Part shown: positions 56,130 to 64,000 of the stretch, in pieces | Position numbering within the stretch: the stretch's first letter is position 1 | How the letters are laid out: the number at the start of each line of letters is the position of its first letter | NCBI RefSeq assembly: GCF_026212465.1 | Contig: NC_080052.1 | Coordinates: 15,362,915 to 15,426,914 of the forward strand | From: Amaranthus tricolor | Taxonomy: Eukaryota > Streptophyta > Magnoliopsida > Caryophyllales > Amaranthaceae | Reading direction: 5' to 3' | Length of the DNA stretch: 64,000 nucleotides | Translations under genes and position numbers: made by a program | Notes under the pieces: generated by a model | Told to the model about the DNA's origin: nothing | What the model saw: only the letters and a program-made list of their open reading frames with translations | The model's database searches: none

Positions 56130-59100
56130 AAAAAGGTTTTTTTAAAACTTTTTTAGCACTTACTCGCTTAAAGTAGTTCAAACTTGGTTTGTTCGGCATG
56201 AAACTTCGCACACAACACTATTTGGTATATATTATTGTACTTAAATGGTTAGAATAGAAAACAATAGTCATATGCTTCAAATTACGTGCTAAGTTGCATT
56301 CTTAAGGCTTTTTAAGCTTTATGGCACTAACTCCCTTCAAGTAGTTCAAACTTGGTTTGTTTGGCATGAAACTTGTCACACAAAACTATTTGGTATATTA
56401 TTGAATTGTAATGGTTATAATTGAAAACACTAGTCATATGCTTGACATCACGTACTACGTTGTGTTTTTAAGGTTCTTTAAGCTTTTTTTTACACTTACT
56501 CGCTTAAAGTAGTTCAAACTTGGTTTTTTTGGCGTGAAACTTGGCACACAACACTATTTGGTACATATTAATGTATTTAAATGGTTAGAAATGAAAACAA
56601 TAGTCATATGCTTCAAATTTCGTGCAAAGTTGCGTTTTTCAGGTTTTTTAAGCTTTTTTGACACTTACTCGCTTAAAGTCGTTCAAACTTGGTTGAAGTG
56701 GCATAAAACTTGCCACACAACACTATTTGGTATATTTTATATTATTGAAATGGTTACAATTGAAAACAATAGTCATAAGCTTGAAATTACATGCTAAGTT
56801 GCGTTTTTAAGGTTTTTTAAGCTTTATGGCACTTACTCGGTTCAAGTAGTTCAATCTTGGCACACAATACTATTTGGTATATATTATTATTATTATTTTG
56901 CAATGGTTAGAGTTGAATACAATAGTCATATGTTTGGCACTTACTCACTTCAAGTAGATCAAACTTGGTTTGTTTGGCATGAAACCTTGCTCACAACACT
57001 ATTTGTTATATATTATTGTATTGTAATGGTTAGAATTTAAAACAATAGTCATATGCTTAAAATTACGTGCTATGTTGCGTTTTTAAGGTTTTTTAAACTT
57101 TATGGCACTTACTCAGTTCAAATAGTTCAAACTTGGTTGGTTTGGCATGAAACTTTACATACAAGACTATTTGGTAAACATTATCGAAATGGTTAAAATT
57201 GAAAAAAATAGTCATATATTGGAAATTATGTGCTAAGTTGCGTTTTTAAGGTTTTTAAAGGTTTTTTGACACTTACTCACTAAAAGTAGTTCAAACTTTG
57301 TTTGTTTGGCATGAAACTTAGCATACAATACTATTTGGTACATATTATTGTACTTGAATTGTTAGAATTGAAAACAATAGTCATATGCTTGAAATTATGT
57401 ACAAAATTGCGTTTTTAAGGTTTTTTTTAACTTTTATGGCACTTACTCGCTTCAAGTAAACTTGGTATTTTTGGCATGAAACTTGGCACACAAAACTATT
57501 TGGTATATTATCGAATTGTAATGGTTAGAATTGAAAACAATAGTCACACGCTTGAAATCACGTGTTACGTTGCGTTTTTAAGGTTTTTTATGCTTTTTTG
57601 GCACTTACTCGCTTAAAGTAGTTCACACTTCGTTTGTTTGGCGTGAAACTTGGCACACAATATTATTTGGTATATATTAATGTATTTAAATAGTTAGAAA
57701 TGAAAAAAATAGTCGTATGCTACAAATTTCGTGTAAAATTGCGTTTTTAAGGTTTTTAAAGCTTTTTTGGCACTTACTCGCTTAAAGTCATTCAAACTTG
57801 GTTGAAGTGGCATGAAACTTGTCACACAAAACTATTTGGTATATATTATATTATTGAAATGGTTAGACTTGAAAATAAAAGTTATATGCTCGAAATTACG
57901 TGCTAAGTTCCGTTTGAAAACTATAGTCATATGCTTGAAATTCCTTGGTATATTGCGTTTTAAAGGTTTTTTAAGCTTTTTTGGCACTTACTCACTTCAA
58001 GTAGTTCAAACTTGGTTTGTTTGGCATTAAACTTGGTTCACAACACTATTTGGCATATTATTGTACTGTAATGGTTAGAATTTAAAACAATAGGCATATG
58101 CTTAAAATTACGTGCTATGCTGCGTTTTTAAGGTTTTTTAGGCTTTATGGCACTTACTCGGTTCAAGTAGTTCAAACTTGGTTGGTTTGGTATGAAACTT
58201 GGCACACAATACTATTTGGTAAACATTATCGTATTGAAATGGTTAAAATTGAAAAAAATAGTCATATGTTGGAAATTATGTGCTAAGTTGCGTTTTTAAG
58301 GTTTTTTAAGGTTTTTTTACACTTACTCACTAAAAGAAGTTTAAACATTATTTGTTTGGTATGAAACTTAGCACACAACACTATTTGGTATATATTATTG
58401 TACTTAAATATTTAGAATTAAAAACAATAGTCATATGCTTGAAATTACGTGTTAAGATGCGTTTTTAAGGTTTTTTAACTTTTATGGAACTTACTCGCTT
58501 CAACTTGTTCAAACTTGGTTTATTTGACATAAAACTTGGCACACAAAACTATTTGGTATCTTATCAAATGTAATGGTTAGAATTGAAAACAGTAGTCGTA
58601 TGCTTGAAATCATGTGCTAAGTTGCATTTTTAAGGTTTTTTAAAGCTTTTTTAACACTTACTCGCTTAAATTAATTCAAACATGGTCTTTTTGGCATGAA
58701 ACTTCGCACACAACACTATTTGGTATATATTAATGTATTTAAATGGTTAGAAATGAAAAAAATAGTCATATGCTTAAAATTTCGTGCAAAGTTGCGTTTT
58801 TAATGTTTTTTTTAAGGTTTTTCGCACTTTCTCGCTCAACATATATTATTGCTTTGAAATTGTTATAATTGAAAAAACTAGTCATATGTTTGAAATAACG
58901 TGCTAAATTGCATTTTTAAGGATTTTTACGATTTTTTCGCTCTTGCTTGCTTAAAATAGTTCAAACCTTGTTTGTTTGGCATGAAACTTGGCACACAATA
59001 CTATTTGGTATATATTATTGTTTTGAAATGGTAAGAATTCAAAATCATGGTTATATGCTTGAAATTACGTGTTAAGTGGCGTTTTTTAAGGTTTTTTTAA

Positions 59101-61405
59101 GGTTTTTTTTGGCATTTACTCGCTTAAAATAGCTCAAACTTAGATTGTTTTGCATGAAACTTAGCACACAACATTATTTGGTTGATATTATTATTTTGAA
59201 CTGGTTAGAATTGAATACAATTGTCATATGCTTGAAATTACGTGCTAAGTTGCGTTTTTAAGGTTTTTAACGGTTTTTTGCCCTTACTCGCTTAAAGTAG
59301 TTCAAACATGGTTTGCTTGGCATGAAACTTGGCACACAATACTATTTGGTATATTTTATGAAATTGAAATGTTTAGAATTAAAAACAATAGTCATATGCT
59401 CGAAATTCTGTGCCAAGTTGCGTTTTAAGGTTTTTTAATCTTTTTTGGGCATTCACTCCTTAAAGTAGTTCAAACTTGGTTTGTTTAGAACGAAACTTGA
59501 CACACAATACTATTTCGTATATATAATTATTGTGAAATGGTTAGAGTTGAATACAATAGTCATTGGCTTGAAATTACGTGCTAAGTTGCATTTTTAAGGT
59601 TTTTAAGCTTTTTTGACACTTTCTTGCTTAAAATATTTCAAATTTGGTTTGTTTGGCATGAAACTTGGCACACAATACTATTTGGTCTTTACTAAGAAAT
59701 TGTAATGTTTAGAATTAAAAACAATAGTCATATGCTTGAAATTCCTTGTGAAATTGCGTTTTTATGGTTTTTTAATCTTTTTTGGCACTTACACGTTTAG
59801 AGTAGTTCAAACTTGTTGTGTTGGGATGAAACTTCGCACAAAACTCTATTCGATAATTCCTTGCAAAATTGCGTTTTTAAGGTTCTTAAGCTTTTATTGC
59901 ACTTACTCGCTTGAAGAAGTACAAACTTTGTATGTCTCGCATGAAATTTCGCACACGACACTGTTCGATATAAATTTTTGTATTGAAATGGTTAGAATTG
60001 AAAACAATAGTCATATGCTTGAAGTTCCTACTAAGTCGCGCTTTTATGGTTTTTAAACTTTTGGGCATTTACTTGCTTCAAGTAGTTCAAAGTTGGTTTG
60101 TTTGGCATGAAACTTTTCTCACAACACTATTTGGTGTATATTATTGTATTGTAATGGTTTGAATTGAAAACAATAGTCATATGCTTGAAATTACGAGCTA
60201 TGTTGCGATTTTAAGGTTTTTTAAGCTTTATGGCGGTTACTCGGTTCAAGTAGTTCAAACTTGGTTTGTTTGGCCTGAAACTTGGCACACAACACTATTT
60301 GGTATAGATAATCGTATTGAAATGGTTAAAATTGAAAACAATAGTCATATGTTTGAATTTATGAGCTAAGTTGCGTTTTTAAGGTTTTTAAAGCTTTTTT
60401 GGAACTTAGTCGCTTAAACTAATTCAAACTTGGTTTGAGTGGCATGAAACTTGGCATACAACACTGTTTGGTATATATACTTATGTATTTAAATGGTTAG
60501 AATTGAAAACAATAGTCATATGATTAAAGTTTCGTGTTAAGTTGCGTTTTAAAGGTTTTTAAGCTTTTTTTTGGCTTACTTGCTTAAAGTAGTTCAAACT
60601 TGGTTTGTTTGGCATGAAACATGGCATACAACACTATTTGGTATATGTTTTATTGATTTGAAATGGTTAGAGTTGAATACAATGGACATATGCTTGAAAT
60701 TATATGTTAAGTTGCGGTTTTAAGGTTTTTTTAAGCTTTTTTTGCACTTACTCGGTTAAAGTAGTTTAAACTTTGTTTGTTTGACATGAAACTTGGCACA
60801 CAACACTATTTGGTATATATTATTGTACTTAAATAGTTACAATTGAAAACAATAGTCATATGCCTGAAATTACGAGTATGTTGTGTTTTTAAGCTTTTTT
60901 GGCATTTACTTGCATAAATTAGTTCAAACTTGGTTTGTTTGACATGAAACATGACACACAATACTATTTGGTATATATTATGCAATTGAAATGTTTAGAC
61001 TTGTAAACAATAGTCTTATTCTTGAAATTTCTTACTAAATTGCATTTTTAAGGTTTTTAAGCTTTTATTACACTTACTTGCTTAAAAATGTACAAACTTG
61101 GTATGTTTGGCATGAAACTTCACACACGACACTATTTGGTATAAATTTTTGTATTGAAATGGTCAGAATTAAAAACAATAGTCATACGCTTTAAGTTTCG
61201 TACTAAATTGCATTTTTAAGGTTTTAACGCTTTTTTGGCACTTATTAACTTCAAGTAGTTTAAACTTGGTTTATTTGGCATGAAACTTGACTCACAACAT
61301 TATTTGATATATATTATTGTATTGTAATAGTTAAAATAAAAAACAGTCATATGTTTGAAATTACGTATTAAGTAGCATTTTAAAGATTTTTTAAAGCTTT
61401 TTTGA
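56130..61405 (+). repeat. Satellite array, about 30 monomers of about 170 bp
   Basis: The monomer contains TTCAAACTTGGTTTGTTTGG, CATGAAACTTGGCACACAAC, ACTATTTGGTATATATTATT, GGTTAGAATTGAAAACAATA, GTCATATGCTTGAAATTACG and TGCTAAGTTGCGTTTTTAAG, about 168-172 bp, all in one orientation. Monomers differ by roughly 10-20%, with several truncated units. Diagnostic variants recur at about 1.05-1.1 kb. Open frames of 60-106 codons in the array are read-through of monomers, not genes. Confidence 0.97.
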
Positions 61406-61760
61406 CAGATTACGACATTAAAAACCCAAAATCTCAAGATTACCACGTGAAACAACATAAAAAACCTAAAAAAAAACCCAAAATCTTAGGATTACCCTGC
61501 GAATATTTCTTAGTTTTTTCTATTAACCCAAAACCAACCATCTTTATTACCTACAATTTATTTGTTATCGACCAACAAAATGAATTATCAGAAATTCTCA
61601 ATTCCTATCAAAAAATTATCAACCTTTACCATCTATATTGAGCAAATAAAACAATATCAACTAATTAATCAATCAAAACCCAACATTCCCTAATTTTTCC
61701 ATGTGAAACTTAATCCACCGACTGGAATAAACCCATGATATAAACAAAACAAACAAAAAT
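61406..61760. other. Junction between satellite array and duplicated segment copy 2
   Basis: Begins directly after the last monomer with repeated phrases AAAACCCAAAATCTCAAGAT and ACCCAAAATCTTAGGATTAC. No ORF supported. Confidence 0.5.
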
Positions 61761-61993
61761 TCAATATTCGAAAATGTTGGGTAAGAAGGCTCAGATCTGG
61801 AATTCATCAAACAGTTTGGTCTGAGCAAATTCTTAAAAAAAGGAGAAATCAAGCATGGTGCCAAAGTAAATAACCCAAGATTAATTACTGGCAAGCCAGA
61901 TTGAAATATTAACCCACTTTAAAAGAAAAAATGCCCAGAAACCAAAATGAAATTGACTACTTCAAAAGACAAGAATCATCACAGCCTCAAAGT

Positions 61994-61997
61994 ATTA

Positions 61998-62035
<38 letters not shown>

Positions 62036-62036
62036 G
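61994..62036. repeat. (ATT)n microsatellite
   Basis: About 14 units within copy 2 of the duplicated segment. Confidence 0.95.
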
Positions 62037-62084
62037 TTGTTGTTGGAGGGAAAAGAGGGATTATTAGAAGTATATCCATGTTTG

Positions 62085-62115
<31 letters not shown>
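62085..62115. repeat. (GAT)n microsatellite
   Basis: About ten GAT units, 50 bp after the ATT tract. Confidence 0.95.
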
Positions 62116-62501
62116 AGAGCAACAAAGATGCTAGCCGATTTCATGAAATTGACTGCTTACTCTTTGGCTTTAGAGGGCCGTTTGGGTCATAGAAAATAGA
62201 AATCATAGGCTTAAATGGCCGCCGTATGACGGTCGTTAAAGGAGAGCGGCAAACGGTCCTCAAGAACTCCCAAGAACTCTCCCAGCCTCATTCTGTCTTT
62301 TGCCCTAAATTTTACCCTATGTGCTCTTTTATAGGTGTCAAGTTGTCTTTTTTGCCCTCCTTGTTCATAGTTGGAACTCTCCCACGTGACACCGCTAATG
62401 GCCCAATTTAACACATCATGCAATTACTACTACTAGCTACTAGAATCAACATCCAATCCAAATCAGATGGTTCCAAAGATTAAGACCGACCCAAATCAGC
62501 A

Positions 62502-62524
62502 AAAAAAAAAAAAAAAAAAAAAAA
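62502..62524. repeat. Poly(A) run
   Basis: 23 consecutive A. No retroposon body was recognised next to it. Confidence 0.9.
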
Positions 62525-64000
62525 CACATATTATTGTGAGAGTCGTTTTCACTAAGGAATGCAATAGCACAATTAATATAAAATAAAGAGCAAATAAGAA
62601 TGTGAGCTTCTTGTTTTGAGATTAGTTTGCCAAAAAATAAATCCTTGCCTGGTTTGAATCTATTATTAACTTACTAGTAGAGATGACTATAGATTCAAGA
62701 ACAGGCCATGATCCATTTTTTGGCCGATTTAGATCCTAATTTTTTGAAATTGTTTGAATTTTGATTGGATTTTAATTTATTTTAAGTTTATGAATTTGAG
62801 CCCACATCTCATAAAATATTTGGCCCATAATCCATGAACCCGAGGATCCTTTTTCTAAATTAAATATTCTACACAAATTCTTAAGTCTTTAATGAATAAG
62901 GTTACTCGTTCAAACCCTCAAATGATCAATCAACTACAACTATTCTTTCTTCGTCTCTATCTCAAATCCTCTTATCTTTGTGTCATATTAATATCTTGAA
63001 ATCCTCTAGTGGCTAGTAGCAGAGTTTTTATGACCATTTCTTTTTCAATGATATCAAGCTTATATTATGGATCTAGGTTCAGTGTATTGGGAGTTTAGGA
63101 CACATAAAGCCTCAAGGAAATCTTTTATTCTTGCGAAATGATTGTAAATTCTCATTTTAGAGGATTTGCTAACTTTCAAGTTCTAAGCTCTTTCATTTGT
63201 GTCATCATTTCCGCTTCAATTCTAAGTATCAACTCATCTTTGCAAAAGCCCGACCAATAAACATTATAAAATATCAACTTATTCGTAGAACAAACATGAG
63301 CTTTCTAAATGTTAATCACCCTAAACAAAAAATACTATGCTTTTTGGCCTAAGCCCCATATTTTCATACAAAGATGGTCTTTTAGAATTATACACATATT
63401 AATAAAACCTCACTATCGAATTGGGGTTGTCCAAAACTAAGATGTAAAAATTAGTCAACAATCAATGTCTTACATAATAAACTTTTAAAATTTATTGGGT
63501 TTTTTTTAAGACATTTATAGTTTATATAATGTGCTAAACGTGAGGCAAAGATGAGAAGATCGGAAAGATTTTGTTTTATTAACTTGTTTGTTCAATCAAT
63601 ACAACTGCAAAGAATTGCATATATACACTTAATTTATTTAATATTTATAAAAAGTAAGAATACAATAATAGTGATAAGTAATCACTACTATTAGAAGCAT
63701 GATCTTCCACTCACTCCTACATGAAATATCAAAAGTAATATCCTCAAACAATCGGATTACTTTATTGTCTTTAGTGAAATTCTTGACTTTTTTGTGGTTT
63801 GCTACATTTGTTTATATAAGTAATTCTTTAAGAACAATATTTACCTTCTTTAGCTCTTTATTCATAACTTGAATTTATTTTTTTAACAATATATTATTTT
63901 ATACTTGACTAAAAATTCTTTACAATCAATTCTATAGTTTTTAAATTATATCCTCACACATTGTACTGATTCAGTACCTTTTTATCTCAAGAATTGGCAG
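62525..64000. other. AT-rich intergenic DNA to window end
   Basis: No ORF, RNA gene or element terminus could be supported in these 1.5 kb. Confidence 0.5.

Larger units (their letters stand above)
61761..62360 (-). promoter_or_regulatory. Duplicated promoter/first-exon-like segment, copy 2
   Basis: Counterpart of 52842-53410. A TATAAAA box on the minus strand (62327-62333) lies about 36 bp before ATG 62291, which opens MRLGEFLGVLEDRLPLSFND and stops after 26 codons. Codon differences from copy 1 are mostly non-synonymous, so the small frame is probably not conserved as protein. A CCACGTGAC box (G-box like) lies upstream at 62391. Confidence 0.5.

Noticed and set aside
56534..60369. Several open frames of 60-106 codons within the satellite array
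   Set aside because: They are in-frame read-through of the repeated monomer, vary with each indel, and show no coding constraint.
56130..61405. CRISPR-like array
   Set aside because: Repeats are contiguous 170-bp monomers without spacers, in plant DNA; this is satellite structure.

Overview
This is nuclear DNA of a flowering plant. It is AT-rich and intron-type, with no bacterial-style operons, and it is built almost entirely from plant transposable elements: Ty3/gypsy, Ty1/copia of the SIRE/Maximus and short-LTR Ale-like types, Athila-like LTR elements, CACTA, PIF/Harbinger, hAT and Stowaway. Element style suggests a eudicot; the species cannot be fixed from the sequence. I find no intact host protein-coding gene and no rRNA or convincing tRNA gene. 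Almost every coding region is a decayed transposon gene.

Layout. (1) 1-17930: a minus-strand Ty3/gypsy element (integrase, RT-RNase H, protease, gag, an extra acidic ORF, primer binding site, LTR). Its LTR is split by a complete 10-kb SIRE-type copia element (5961-15981) with paired LTRs and an exact 5-bp target duplication. (2) 17931-20373: right-hand part of a CACTA transposon into which the gypsy element appears to have inserted. It carries TNP2 and Ulp1-like protease remnants, and one Ulp1 intron holds about five copies of a 169-bp tandem repeat. (3) 21437-23716: truncated minus-strand short-LTR copia element. (4) 24714-44345: an old tandem duplication. Unit A (24714-27371) is nearly free of insertions. 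Unit B (27818-44345) has been expanded by a MITE, a non-autonomous Athila-like LTR element with two hAT elements in one LTR, an unclassified 1.3-kb insert and a two-gene PIF/Harbinger element. A and B serve as empty sites for several of these insertions. (5) 44841-47260: plus-strand copia RT/RNase H remnant split by a foldback element with 0.3-kb arms packed with 23-bp palindromes. (6) 47261-52841: AT-rich DNA with MITEs and a 310-bp tandem duplication. (7) 52842-62360: a duplicated promoter/first-exon-like segment (copies at about 53.1 and 62.0 kb). A solo-LTR candidate and a 5.3-kb satellite array (56130-61405) of about 170-bp monomers lie between the copies.

The most notable link is that the large satellite array belongs to the same repeat family as the small homogeneous array inside the CACTA Ulp1 intron about 37 kb away. 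The large array shows higher-order structure of about 1.05-1.1 kb. This raises the possibility that a transposon intron seeded a satellite, or was invaded by one.
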